Source: Paenibacillus sp. OK003
GTDB taxonomy: Bacteria; Bacillota; Bacilli; Paenibacillales; Paenibacillaceae
Direction of reading: 5' to 3'
NCBI RefSeq assembly: GCF_900109515.1
Contig: NZ_FOBD01000009.1
Coordinates: forward strand, 62,001-126,000
Length of the DNA: 64,000 nt
The position numbers were made by a program, and so were the translations under genes. Position 1 is the stretch's first letter. Every line of letters starts with the position of its first letter. The notes beneath the pieces were generated by a model. That model was not told the DNA's origin. It saw only the letters and a program-made list of their open reading frames with translations, and did no database searches. This document shows positions 45,752 to 53,954 of the stretch, piece after piece.

Positions 45752-45966
45752 TGTCGAATCTCTCCCTTAAAGTATTTGAAGTAGTCATGCTGATCACTTA
45801 ATGGCTCGTACTTGATTCCGTTATCGGCGGGATACGACTCAGTGTGAATTACTTTTAATTCCTGAATCTCTTTAGGTATTCCATTAGGGTAAGCCGCACA
45901 GGTCATGTTCTCCCGTTCGTCCCTATTAAAGTGCTTGCAGAATATGCAAGGAATTGTAATATCCAT
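45748..45966 (-). CDS. small Cys-containing prophage protein
   Basis: 72 residues with CIFC near the N-terminus, a third Cys in NMTCAAYP and acidic/aromatic tail. Coupled to the next gene by 4 bp. No family recognised. Confidence 0.6.
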   Translation of the reverse strand: MDITIPCIFCKHFNRDERENMTCAAYPNGIPKEIQELKVIHTESYPADNGIKYEPLSDQHDYFKYFKGEIRQ

Positions 45967-46161
45967 TATAAAAATCCCCTCTCCATTACTGCCAATTCCA
46001 TCTCTTTCGTAAACGTGACTGATTGAGTTTCTTCTATATAAAGGCGCTTCACTCAGACAGGCAAGGCAACGTAAGACGCTTTTAGGAAGTTTGCTCCCTC
46101 TTACAGAGATATAGTGCTGTTATTAAAGAGATGATTTTATGAAACACATGTTGGCACATCG

Positions 46162-47280
46162 TTACCACCCCTCACATTTGAATCCACCGTACTGCTCGTA
46201 CCACTCCCATATCTTCGCATCAATAGGTACTCCAGTTATCTTGGCGGTGAATGTTTCAGGCATCAACTCAATAGGAAACCACTTGGTTGCATAGTTACAA
46301 AGGTGGTTCGCAATATACGTCGATTCCGCATTGGTGAGGATTGTCTTCGCTCCATAGTTGTCTGGGTCAAGGGCAGAGTACGTATAGAACTGTTGTGCTC
46401 CAATGTTGTGATAATGAAGCCAGTGCCCAATCTCATGAATGACCGTCCTCAGTTTATTAGGAGAGGACTTCTGTCCAGTATCGTATTCCATTTGAGCAAT
46501 GACATCAGCGTTGGCGTAGTCATACGTCTTACTTACGACAACCTTTCCAGAGGAAGGGTCAAAGTATCCATTCGCACCATTACCGTTCTCAATCTTAATT
46601 GTTAGCTTATGCTTCTGAATCATATCAGCGAAGCCGCCGCAGGTATTCAGGAGTAACGCCAATGCTTCGGTCACATAGTTAGCGGCATCAATCTTCTTAG
46701 CGAAGTTTACTGACACTCCTAAGTTACTTGCCCACTTCTCAGCTTCAACAACGGAAGTAAACGGTTGCCACGTAACAGGAAGCTGTATGCCACTTTCCGG
46801 TGCGTCCGGTGGTTGTTGGTCTTCGGCTGGCTCTTCGGGCGGGTCAGGGTAGTTACCTAAATCAGTTGTTCCGGTGAGTACAAGGTTAACGTCAGGCTCA
46901 GTAAGGAAGTGGAACATCAACTCAAGGTTCTTTCCGTCTCCGTGTGGTGTGTGGTACTCGAACAGGAACTCTTTACCTGCCACCACTGGATGCGCTACCT
47001 GAAAGTACAAGCCTTCCTCGTAATTCTTGCAATGAATGTTCTTGGCGAGTACCTTTCCGTCCACAGTTAAATTCCAGTAGTCTTCGACGGTATTCATGTT
47101 CGTTCTGATGGATACCGCAAAGAACTCAAGGTCATGGGACATTGTGAAGGTATCTTTGATCATCCTATCCCCGTTCGCCTTAGCAGGAACCATGATTGCC
47201 CTGCCCACAAAATGAGGGTGAGGTTTGGTAGGGTAGTAGGGTGGGTCTAGTCGCCCACCAACAGCATAACGATCTAACAT
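46162..47280 (-). CDS. metalloprotease-domain prophage protein (HExxH)
   Basis: The 372-residue protein has three parts. An N-terminal beta domain of about 130 residues (FTMSHDLEFFAVSIRTNMNT and following) resembles a virion decoration domain. A Pro/Glu linker spans about 145-165. The C-terminal domain carries HEIGHWLHYH (about residue 290) and a downstream acidic NAEST that could supply the third zinc ligand. It fits a gluzincin-like peptidase. It might mature capsid proteins or act on the host, but no target is indicated. It overlaps the upstream gene by one base. Confidence 0.68.
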   Translation of the reverse strand: MLDRYAVGGRLDPPYYPTKPHPHFVGRAIMVPAKANGDRMIKDTFTMSHDLEFFAVSIRTNMNTVEDYWNLTVDGKVLAKNIHCKNYEEGLYFQVAHPVVAGKEFLFEYHTPHGDGKNLELMFHFLTEPDVNLVLTGTTDLGNYPDPPEEPAEDQQPPDAPESGIQLPVTWQPFTSVVEAEKWASNLGVSVNFAKKIDAANYVTEALALLLNTCGGFADMIQKHKLTIKIENGNGANGYFDPSSGKVVVSKTYDYANADVIAQMEYDTGQKSSPNKLRTVIHEIGHWLHYHNIGAQQFYTYSALDPDNYGAKTILTNAESTYIANHLCNYATKWFPIELMPETFTAKITGVPIDAKIWEWYEQYGGFKCEGW

Positions 47281-47807
47281 TACTGACCTCCCTCAGTCTT
47301 GGAATCCATTATCTCTGTAATCACCCTAAGACGGAACCCACAGGTTGCTTTGAGGTCCTGGAACTCTTCCATAACTTTATCCTTGTGATGTTTTACAAGT
47401 GCCAAGCGCCTAAAAGCATCCTTGTTTTCACGGTATCTGGCCTTCTTTCCCGCAAGATGCGTATCCCTGTGTTCGTGGTATTGCATAATCGCCCTTATTC
47501 TCCGGTCACAACAAGTGAATAGATGATTACTGCTACATTTTTTTTGGAATGTCTTACCGCTTTTCTTGCAAACCAAGCCCTGTTTTGCTCTAGGTTTGTA
47601 AGGCGCAACGGAGGTCATACCCCCTAGTTCTTTAAAGTCAGTTGTCAAGTTAGACCAATTAATAGTTGAAATTTTGGGTATCACTTTAACTACTCCCATC
47701 TGTCGGAGAACTTTGTATAGCAAGTACGGAGGGTGAAGATACCTTCTCTTTTCCATGGCTGGCTTTGTTCTCATATCTTTACGAATTCCTATGTAATCTC
47801 TGAGCAA
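47280..47807 (-). CDS. hypothetical basic prophage protein
   Basis: About 175 residues, strongly basic, with a Cys/His-rich centre (CKKSGKTFQKKCSSNHLFTC region) and a coiled tail (RRLALVKHHKDKVMEEFQDL). The start is a TTG after AAGG; the open frame extends about ten codons further upstream (SLRKLGQGWRL) but has no start codon there. Zinc binding is possible. Confidence 0.55.
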   Translation of the reverse strand: MLRDYIGIRKDMRTKPAMEKRRYLHPPYLLYKVLRQMGVVKVIPKISTINWSNLTTDFKELGGMTSVAPYKPRAKQGLVCKKSGKTFQKKCSSNHLFTCCDRRIRAIMQYHEHRDTHLAGKKARYRENKDAFRRLALVKHHKDKVMEEFQDLKATCGFRLRVITEIMDSKTEGGQ

Positions 47808-47861
47808 TCTCCAACCTTGACCAAGTTTCCGTAACGATAATACTTACTGAAGATGATTAAG

Positions 47862-48044
47862 CTAATCGTCTTCTCTGACACCCTTTTTCAGAAGAACACC
47901 GCCAACAGAGACGTATCTTGAACCAGCGTATTTTTCCTCAGCTACATCGTTCGAGTCATCCCAATGGGCATTCATCTTGTTTACGTCATTGATGGTGTTA
48001 CCGCCTATGTTAAGCAGAACCTCTTGCAATGGCTCATCACTCAT
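47862..48044 (-). CDS. small hypothetical prophage protein
   Basis: 60 residues, acidic, SDEPLQEVLLNIGGNTINDV at the start and a beta end VSVGGVLLKKG. AGGAGGAAACAC precedes the start. Confidence 0.6.
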   Translation of the reverse strand: MSDEPLQEVLLNIGGNTINDVNKMNAHWDDSNDVAEEKYAGSRYVSVGGVLLKKGVREDD

Positions 48045-48054
48045 GTGTTTCCTC

Positions 48055-48258
48055 CTAGTGTAAAATAGTTGGTTCGCCGTTCATCTGCTCAACTTGATTC
48101 ATGACTTGCATCATCTCTTGAGCGAAGGTGATAATCATTGCTGCTGCTATATCAGAATCGACTTCCTCTTGCCGACCGCCATTCTTAGCGATGTTCTTTG
48201 CCGTGTGAGCAACCTTTCCTACGATGATTTCTGTGTATTGTTCTGTTGTCATCTTCAT
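48055..48258 (-). CDS. small helical prophage protein
   Basis: 67 residues, mostly helix (TEIIVGKVAHTAKNIAKNGG, AAAMIITFAQEMMQVMNQVE). AGAGGCGACAAGCT precedes the start. First gene after motif copy 4. Confidence 0.6.
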   Translation of the reverse strand: MKMTTEQYTEIIVGKVAHTAKNIAKNGGRQEEVDSDIAAAMIITFAQEMMQVMNQVEQMNGEPTILH

Positions 48259-48280
48259 AGCTTGTCGCCTCTTTCTCTAT

Positions 48281-48311
48281 AGTGGTCGCTACATAGTCTC
48301 GGATAGTTGCA
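48281..48311 (-). promoter_or_regulatory. conserved prophage promoter-like motif, copy 4
   Basis: TGCAACT, 16 nt, CGACCACT; 23 bp before the start at 48258. Confidence 0.8.
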
Positions 48312-48314
48312 AAA

Positions 48315-48476
48315 TCAAATTTTCAAGAGTGCGAAAGCAGAAACGCCCATCTTCTTGCTCAGACCTAACTGCCCTTCATAAACAACTCAAGAGTGGATTA
48401 AAAATTCAAAGGACGAATACTCGACCGCTCCGTAGTGACGGTCTTCCTTGTTCCGTTCAATGTCTCCGATTCTCAT
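48315..48476 (-). pseudogene. small prophage gene with an internal TGA
   Basis: ATG overlaps the stop of the HTH gene (ATGA). MRIGDIERNKEDRHYGAVEY then SSFEFLIHS and TGA at 48387-48389. The frame continues VVYEGQLGLSKKMGVSAFAL then LKI to a second TGA at 48315. The second half looks coding; a nonsense change is likely. Alternatively the gene simply ends at the first TGA (29 residues). Confidence 0.45.
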
Positions 48477-48856
48477 ACGCTGAATGTCCCCGCTTTACGT
48501 CCAACCTGAAGCTTGTTAGATTGCAGGATGTAAAGGAGTTGAGCAGTTGTCACAGAACCACCGAACTTACTTTCAATCTCACGAGTCAGAACATCTTGAG
48601 CACGTTCAGGTCCCGGCAGGATTACGGCAGGTTCTTCGACCAAAGTGTAGCTGTGAATACCGTCACCCAAGTTGTCAACACGAATCTTGTAGCCTTGCTT
48701 GTACAGTTCTTGGAGACGTGCCGCCCAACGCTGGCTGATTTCGTACAGTTCGTAGTTAGCCAATCCTTTAGAACCTGCGTTACGCAGTGCGTTCAGCACC
48801 ATCACTCGTTGAGAAGTACGCTTCTGCTTACTAGGGTTGGATTTTGCTGTTGTCAT
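48473..48856 (-). CDS. winged-helix DNA-binding protein
   Basis: Start set at 48856 (MTTAKSNPSKQKRTSQ) because GGAG and AGGGA lie at suitable distance. The 127-residue protein has a basic N-terminus and a helix-turn-helix (RVMVLNALRNAGSKGLANYE, then SQRWAARLQELYKQG) with a wing (YKIRVDNLGDGIHSYTL). A second helical domain follows. It is likely a phage regulator or replication accessory factor. Confidence 0.65.
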   Translation of the reverse strand: MTTAKSNPSKQKRTSQRVMVLNALRNAGSKGLANYELYEISQRWAARLQELYKQGYKIRVDNLGDGIHSYTLVEEPAVILPGPERAQDVLTREIESKFGGSVTTAQLLYILQSNKLQVGRKAGTFSV

Positions 48857-48901
48857 GTGTCCCTGGCTCCGTTTCGATTGTTTGTTTTGCATTACACTCA
48901 C

Positions 48902-48932
48902 AGTAGTCAAGCCATCGACGTAAAAAGGTGCG
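48902..48932 (-). promoter_or_regulatory. conserved prophage promoter-like motif, copy 5
   Basis: CGCACCT, 16 nt, TGACTACT then GTGAGTGTAAT; 46 bp before the start at 48856 and directly after a terminator. Very similar to copy 8 over more than 40 bp. Confidence 0.85.
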
Positions 48933-48937
48933 ATAAA

Positions 48938-48962
48938 ATAAAAAGACCCCCGAAAGGATCTT
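48938..48962 (-). terminator. terminator
   Basis: AAAGATCC TTTC GGGGGTCTTT followed by TTATTTT on the minus strand. It follows the stop of the gene at 48963. Confidence 0.75.
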
Positions 48963-49400
48963 TTAGGTCTTCTTGGCTTGAACTCTTGAGGTTAAGTTAA
49001 CCATCGCCAGAGTAGGTACAGAAGCCGAAACGGGCGGCTGGACTTGGTATGGCTTATCTCCTATAAAGGCAGTAGCGCCATTACCGGACACCGCTATTGT
49101 TACGTTTGCCTCCTTATCTACTGCTTCAATGACAAGCACAGTTCTTGGGTTATCGTCGTGGATACCGCCCACCTTGGCGTAAACAGGGCATCCTGCCGCT
49201 GTTAATCTACTTGCGATATGCTGAACCAGTTCGGAGGTTACATGCGTATGGCTGGTCTTATACTCCCCTACGTTTAATGTGATGGGGTAATCCGTTCCGT
49301 TGACAGTAACGACGATGTTGTCATTAGCTCCAGTTTTAATCTCTGTGTCTTGTGCAAGAGAAACGTTTCCCCACACCCTAATCCCTGAAGCTGTTGCCAT
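48963..49400 (-). CDS. possible virion or tail-like protein
   Basis: 145 residues, beta-rich, Gly/Val/Thr-rich (IVVTVNGTDYPITLNVGEYK, VTIAVSGNGATAFIGDKPYQ). Composition is typical of phage structural proteins, but it lies beside the polymerase gene. No family recognised. AAAGGAGTGATAAC precedes the start. Confidence 0.6.
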   Translation of the reverse strand: MATASGIRVWGNVSLAQDTEIKTGANDNIVVTVNGTDYPITLNVGEYKTSHTHVTSELVQHIASRLTAAGCPVYAKVGGIHDDNPRTVLVIEAVDKEANVTIAVSGNGATAFIGDKPYQVQPPVSASVPTLAMVNLTSRVQAKKT

Positions 49401-49479
49401 GTTATCACTCCTTTCAGACTTGCTATCTTCAATATAAGGTACTTACCTTAGTTAGTAACAAATAACAAAGAAGCCGTTA

Positions 49480-52065
49480 TTATGTGGCCTCCTCTTCTTC
49501 CTCTTCGTCATCCTTCTCAGCAAACATACCGACTTCATACTCTATACCGAACTTGGAAAGCTTCTTCTTAACCTCTTCCTCAAAGATATCTCTCCAATCC
49601 AAAGCACCTTCGTTCATAAGACGGATTTGCTCTTGCGAGAAGTTGCCGCCCCAATAAGGAGATACCTCAATATCCGATTTGAATTGGACTCCTGCATCGT
49701 TAGGGATAACATTAGCCATTGTATCTGTAATCGCCTTTAGTACGGCTAGGTCAACGGTCTCAGGGGCATCGAAAATCAACTCGTCGTGTACTTGAAGGAC
49801 AAGGTGGATATCATCCTTCTCAAGTTGAGACACATAGCCGTTAATTACCCACTCACGACGGTTTAAGCACGTAGTTCCGTCTGGTCGTTTAGGGTAGAAC
49901 AGTTCCACCATCGCCTTCTTGGATTGGTCAGCGCTTGAGCCCTGGATTTTGGCATTACAACTCTGCCGCTTGCACTTTTCAATTTTCCAGTGCCAACCAG
50001 AACGCTTCCACAAATCCTCCTGTTTAGCTTCAGCAATGATCTCACCGAATCTGCGTTTGCGTCCAAGAACAGTCTCAATGTAGCCCTTCTCCATAACCTC
50101 TTTGTGGGTTGTTCCTTCCCACCTAAGGTAGTTAGGCATGGAGGACTTAAAGCCGTCAATCAGTTCCTTTGCTTCCTCTTTACTGGATTCAATTTGGTCA
50201 CTTAAGCCCAAGTCCGTAATACCGTAAATTACACCGAATACTACGGACTTGGTTTTCTTACGAAGTAACTCAAAAAATGCGGAAAGGCGTTCAATGGTCA
50301 GACGGACAATCTCCGTAGTAGAAGAGTTAGTGCCCTGTTCTTTACTGTTCATATAAGTTATTGCATAGATAAGTTCATGAGAACCTGCATATTTCGTAAT
50401 CGCTTCATCTACGTTAATGCTGGTCTCTTCTTCTGAATCCCCCTTGTAACCCCGAATCGTCTCGAACATATCATAGTCGAAGCTGTGAATCTGGCATGTT
50501 ACCCGACTGTGCATATCAAGCCCTAGCTTGAAGATATCAATGAGGGTTTGTTCCTGAGTAAAGATAGCCAACCAGCGCAATTCCTGTTGCGAGAAGTCTC
50601 CGCTAACCAGTAGTCTCCCACTAGGGGCACGGAAGGCATAGCGAATCAGGTCAAATTTAGATGGAATTTGCTGAAGGTTTGGTGCTGAACAGGAAACACG
50701 TCCAGTCCTTACCAGTTGGTTGTAGGAACAGTGGATGATTCCTTCTACCGTATCGTCAGGAAGCTTATTACAGAAGGCATCAATTAGCTTCGACAGCCCA
50801 CGGTATTCCAGAATATAGTCGATAATTTTGTGAGTCTTATCACCAAGGGTCACGGTTACCTTCTTATTCCTTGTAAGTACCTTCTTACTTGTAGACAGCT
50901 TAGGTACTTTACGCTTTAGGTCTTTGTCGTAAACCATTTCAGCCTCAAGAATCTTATGATCTACGTATAGTTTGCTGGCTAGTTGTGCGGGGGAGCCTAG
51001 GTTAAACTCTTCCACTACTTCGTACTCTTCCTTAAACTTAATCCCTTGTCGCTGTCGGGTTCGTGACTTAATAAGAGTAATCGTTCCGCCTAAGACGGCG
51101 AAAATATCTGCCTTAAGTTCGTCCAATTTCTCTTGTAGAACCTTACCAATAATATCTTTCAGAAACTTGGAGTCTAGCTCTACTCCCCGTCGTTCTGCTG
51201 TAGCAAAAACAGCCAGCAATGGCATCTCAACTTCTCGGAAAAGACGGTAAACGCCGTCAAGTCCAAAAGATGGATTTTCCACAATGCTTTTTTGATATCT
51301 GAACACCCAATGAGTCATGAATACGTCATGGCAAGCATAGTAGTTAGCAAGCCTGTGAGGTATACTATCGAATGGAATCTTGTCGAACATGCTACCGAAC
51401 CTAAAAGTTGGGCGGCTAAGTTCATCATGGCTCAATTTACCTTGCTCGATTAGCCAAGGAAGAGCGTAAGAGTTGTACCATTCTTTCAGACCTTTTGGTT
51501 TATTTTCGTTTAATAAACTGCCCATAATTATCGTGTCCCAATGAATATTAAACGTAATGTCAATATCTGCCCAATTCTTGAGTGCGTGAATGTCAAACTT
51601 TGCATTTGCCATGACAATCATATCTTCTTCTTCTAACAATGGTTTAAGGGCGGTTGATACCGCGTCAAATGACAAACATTCAACATTTATCGACATTTCA
51701 TGTAAAAAAGGGCGCATGGGTATATTAAAATACTCTTCTGATTCAAAACCTATGGAAATTGAGATTAAAGTGTCCCGCCAGTTGTTTAGTCCATAAGTTT
51801 CAGTGTCGAGATAGACATAGGCATCGCCTTGATACATCGTTTTATATGCTTTGTAGTAGTTGACTAATCGCTGAAGTAGCTCAGGAGTATTGATGAGCGT
51901 GTAATTGTCAGGCATGACGATCGATGCTTCTACGTCTAAGATTTTCTGTTCTTTCTTAGTGAGTTTCTTCGCCTTTTTAACTATTTCTGTATTCCTAGTG
52001 CGTGTGGTTCGGGCAGACTTCTTTTCGCCCTTAGTTAAAATATTGATGACTTCGTTATCTGACAT
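49480..52065 (-). CDS. family A DNA polymerase with 3'-5' exonuclease
   Basis: Start set at ATG 52065 after GGGAG. About 861 residues. The exonuclease domain begins VYLDTETYGLNNWRD (Exo I Asp/Glu near residue 105), with NAKFDIHAL (Exo II) and YYACHDVFMTHW (Exo III). Polymerase motifs are A (SGDFSQQELRWLA), B (RKKTKSVVFGVIYGITDLGL) and C (LQVHDELIFDAP). There is no 5' nuclease domain, as in T7/SPO1-type phage enzymes. Between motifs A and B is an extra, weakly conserved segment of about 60 residues. A very acidic tail (DDEEEEEE) ends the protein. It presumably replicates the element. Confidence 0.95.
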   Translation of the reverse strand: MSDNEVINILTKGEKKSARTTRTRNTEIVKKAKKLTKKEQKILDVEASIVMPDNYTLINTPELLQRLVNYYKAYKTMYQGDAYVYLDTETYGLNNWRDTLISISIGFESEEYFNIPMRPFLHEMSINVECLSFDAVSTALKPLLEEEDMIVMANAKFDIHALKNWADIDITFNIHWDTIIMGSLLNENKPKGLKEWYNSYALPWLIEQGKLSHDELSRPTFRFGSMFDKIPFDSIPHRLANYYACHDVFMTHWVFRYQKSIVENPSFGLDGVYRLFREVEMPLLAVFATAERRGVELDSKFLKDIIGKVLQEKLDELKADIFAVLGGTITLIKSRTRQRQGIKFKEEYEVVEEFNLGSPAQLASKLYVDHKILEAEMVYDKDLKRKVPKLSTSKKVLTRNKKVTVTLGDKTHKIIDYILEYRGLSKLIDAFCNKLPDDTVEGIIHCSYNQLVRTGRVSCSAPNLQQIPSKFDLIRYAFRAPSGRLLVSGDFSQQELRWLAIFTQEQTLIDIFKLGLDMHSRVTCQIHSFDYDMFETIRGYKGDSEEETSINVDEAITKYAGSHELIYAITYMNSKEQGTNSSTTEIVRLTIERLSAFFELLRKKTKSVVFGVIYGITDLGLSDQIESSKEEAKELIDGFKSSMPNYLRWEGTTHKEVMEKGYIETVLGRKRRFGEIIAEAKQEDLWKRSGWHWKIEKCKRQSCNAKIQGSSADQSKKAMVELFYPKRPDGTTCLNRREWVINGYVSQLEKDDIHLVLQVHDELIFDAPETVDLAVLKAITDTMANVIPNDAGVQFKSDIEVSPYWGGNFSQEQIRLMNEGALDWRDIFEEEVKKKLSKFGIEYEVGMFAEKDDEEEEEEAT

Positions 52066-52177
52066 ACTCACACTCCCTATAGATATGAAAATAACGTTGT
52101 GATGGATATTATTGACTGTCGTGTTTAAATAGGGTATTTAATAACCAGGGTCGTCTCAGCTCCTTACTCATTACAGA

Positions 52178-52834
52178 TTAGAATGGAAGTTTGCGTTGTG
52201 TTGCAGGTACTCCTTGTTGCTCATAGGCTGACTGAACACCTTGTGGTGCATGATTATAAACGTTAGGTTGAGTCTGGGCTCCTGCTACTAACGCTTGCAT
52301 GAAAACTGCAATCTCGTCTGGGCTATGTGGTGTAACTTGCGGTGTAATATCAGGCATCTGGTCGATTAATTCTTGCGTCGGGAAGTCCAGAACAGGTTTT
52401 CCAGCTTCAGGGTTTGTCACATAGCGGCGGGCACTGTAGGCAGTGTCGGAAGCACCTTTACCAGTACGATAAAGGTTTACAAAGTTCTTAGTAGGGTCGC
52501 ACTCGTCAAGATTGAATTCTTGGTTCAACTTTTGAACATGAGACTTAGCCAAAGAGACGAATTTGACTCTCTTCTCTATAGGGTCATACACACGGAACTT
52601 AATCCGCAATGCAGGATATTTGGAAGGGTTTGCTTTGCAAAGTGGGCAAATGTCTTTGCCAGGGCAACGAATGTATTTAGGTGTCAGACCGGATTCATAG
52701 TGCTCACGGATACCGAGCAGGTCTTCAAACCAGTCAATGAAGAGCATAGTCATCGGCTTTCCTTCTTCAAAAGTAATGAATTCTGCACCGCCAGAGAGAA
52801 TTGCTCCAAGACCACGAACGACTGTGTTAGACAT
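52178..52834 (-). CDS. putative single-stranded DNA-binding protein
   Basis: 218 residues. The fold region contains a zinc-ligand cluster (RCPGKDICPLCKANPSKYP, about 55-75) like that in phage gp32-type ssDNA-binding proteins, followed by beta strands (ALRIKFRVYDPIEKRVKFVS). A Gln/Pro-rich flexible tail ends RKLPF, echoing the hydrophobic C-terminal tip used by SSB to recruit partners. Its neighbour is the polymerase. Assignment rests on these features and context. Confidence 0.62.
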   Translation of the reverse strand: MSNTVVRGLGAILSGGAEFITFEEGKPMTMLFIDWFEDLLGIREHYESGLTPKYIRCPGKDICPLCKANPSKYPALRIKFRVYDPIEKRVKFVSLAKSHVQKLNQEFNLDECDPTKNFVNLYRTGKGASDTAYSARRYVTNPEAGKPVLDFPTQELIDQMPDITPQVTPHSPDEIAVFMQALVAGAQTQPNVYNHAPQGVQSAYEQQGVPATQRKLPF

Positions 52835-52888
52835 AATGTGTTTCCTCCAATGTAATTTGTACCTGAGGTTCGCTGACCTCTTACTATT

Positions 52889-52919
52889 AGTCGTCGTTCC
52901 ATCTTTTCAAAAAGGAGCG
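52889..52919 (-). promoter_or_regulatory. conserved prophage promoter-like motif, copy 6
   Basis: CGCTCCT, 16 nt, CGACGACT; 55 bp before the start at 52834. Confidence 0.75.
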
Positions 52920-52969
52920 AAAGACTTTTCAAGAATTGGATACGATATATTTCAAAGAGATTTAATCTT

Positions 52970-53319
52970 CTTTTAATATTTCTTCCTTAATATTAGTAGT
53001 GTATTTATACCTTTGGATATCTACGTTATTTGCTTCAACTACTAAAGGATCGGGTAATTAATATGATCTGTAAAATTATAGATTTGTTACAAAACCTATT
53101 TTAATTGCACTGTTTTACAACATAGTGTATTGACACTACTCTAAGTCCAGTTGTAGAATGTTTCTATGAGAAATTCGAAAGATATATAGGAGCAGTTAAA
53201 GGTTTTTTAGGCAAAGTATGTTATACTTTATAAGAGAGAAATATTGAAGCTAAAAACTCCTAAGACACTCTTACTAATATCTATCTATGTATATCTTCTA
53301 AGGTAGGTAAATTAGGGTG
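52970..53319. other. AT-rich non-coding region
   Basis: About 350 bp with no gene on either strand, in the middle of the replication genes. It holds the plus-strand promoter listed next and imperfect inverted repeats (AGGAG...GTTTTTTAG with CTAAAAAC...CTCCT, about 53191-53272). Candidate origin or small-RNA locus. Confidence 0.4.
53130..53159 (+). promoter_or_regulatory. sigma-A-like promoter facing against the gene direction
   Basis: TTGACA, 18 nt, TAGAAT on the plus strand. No plus-strand gene follows within 1 kb. Confidence 0.4.
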
Positions 53320-53850
53320 TTACCCCTGACATAATTTTTTTAACGTTTTCATCGCACGGGAAGCATGGGACTTGTTCAAGCCAAGTAAGTTAGAAATCTC
53401 TGTTGGCTTCATATCTATCCCTTCCTCTGTGAAGAGCATGAAATCAATGATTCGACGTTGTTGCGGTGTAAACATACAGAGGTTGTTCAAGTAATCCGTT
53501 TTTACGTCAGACAGTCCATAGCCTATCTCTTCAGTTGCGTACGAGAAGTAATCGATAGTTGAACCATATTCTTCATCTGCCCCATCGCAAAAATTAACAG
53601 AGGTGCTGTTTTTGCTAATCATACGGTTGTTTTTGCGGTAGTAGTCAAATACTGCACGTTGAACGACAGTGTGAGAGAATGTGAAGATATCTTTCTTAAC
53701 TTTTCCTTTGTCGATGGCTGTAAGAATACGAAGCACGGCTTCTGATTGAACTTCTTCACGGTCTTCACTTCTCACGCCTTTCAGTATAAATTTGAAGATA
53801 GGTGTTAAGGATTCGATATCGAAGTTCGATATCGTTGTTTGAGTTGTCAT
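53320..53850 (-). CDS. second phage-encoded sigma-like factor
   Basis: 176 residues, short two-domain layout like ECF-type factors. Region 2: EDREEVQSEAVLRILTAIDK then FSHTVVQRAVFDYYRKNNR. An acidic linker follows, then region 4 with an HTH: FTPQQRRIIDFMLFTEEGID then PTEISNLLGLNKSHASRAMK. It lies between primase and the ssDNA-binding gene, under motif copy 7. It could be the factor that reads the conserved motif, or a regulator of another gene set. Confidence 0.78.
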   Translation of the reverse strand: MTTQTTISNFDIESLTPIFKFILKGVRSEDREEVQSEAVLRILTAIDKGKVKKDIFTFSHTVVQRAVFDYYRKNNRMISKNSTSVNFCDGADEEYGSTIDYFSYATEEIGYGLSDVKTDYLNNLCMFTPQQRRIIDFMLFTEEGIDMKPTEISNLLGLNKSHASRAMKTLKKLCQG

Positions 53851-53900
53851 GGTTAATATTCCTCCAATGGTTTCATGTATAATGTGTTGCCAGTAATATC

Positions 53901-53931
53901 AGAGGTCGTTGCTTCATCTGAGTAAGATGCG
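53901..53931 (-). promoter_or_regulatory. conserved prophage promoter-like motif, copy 7
   Basis: CGCATCT, 16 nt, CGACCTCT; the most diverged second block and lacks the AT at 18-19. It is 51 bp before the second sigma gene. Confidence 0.65.
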
Positions 53932-53954
53932 ACTAAATTTGTATAGAATTTTGC

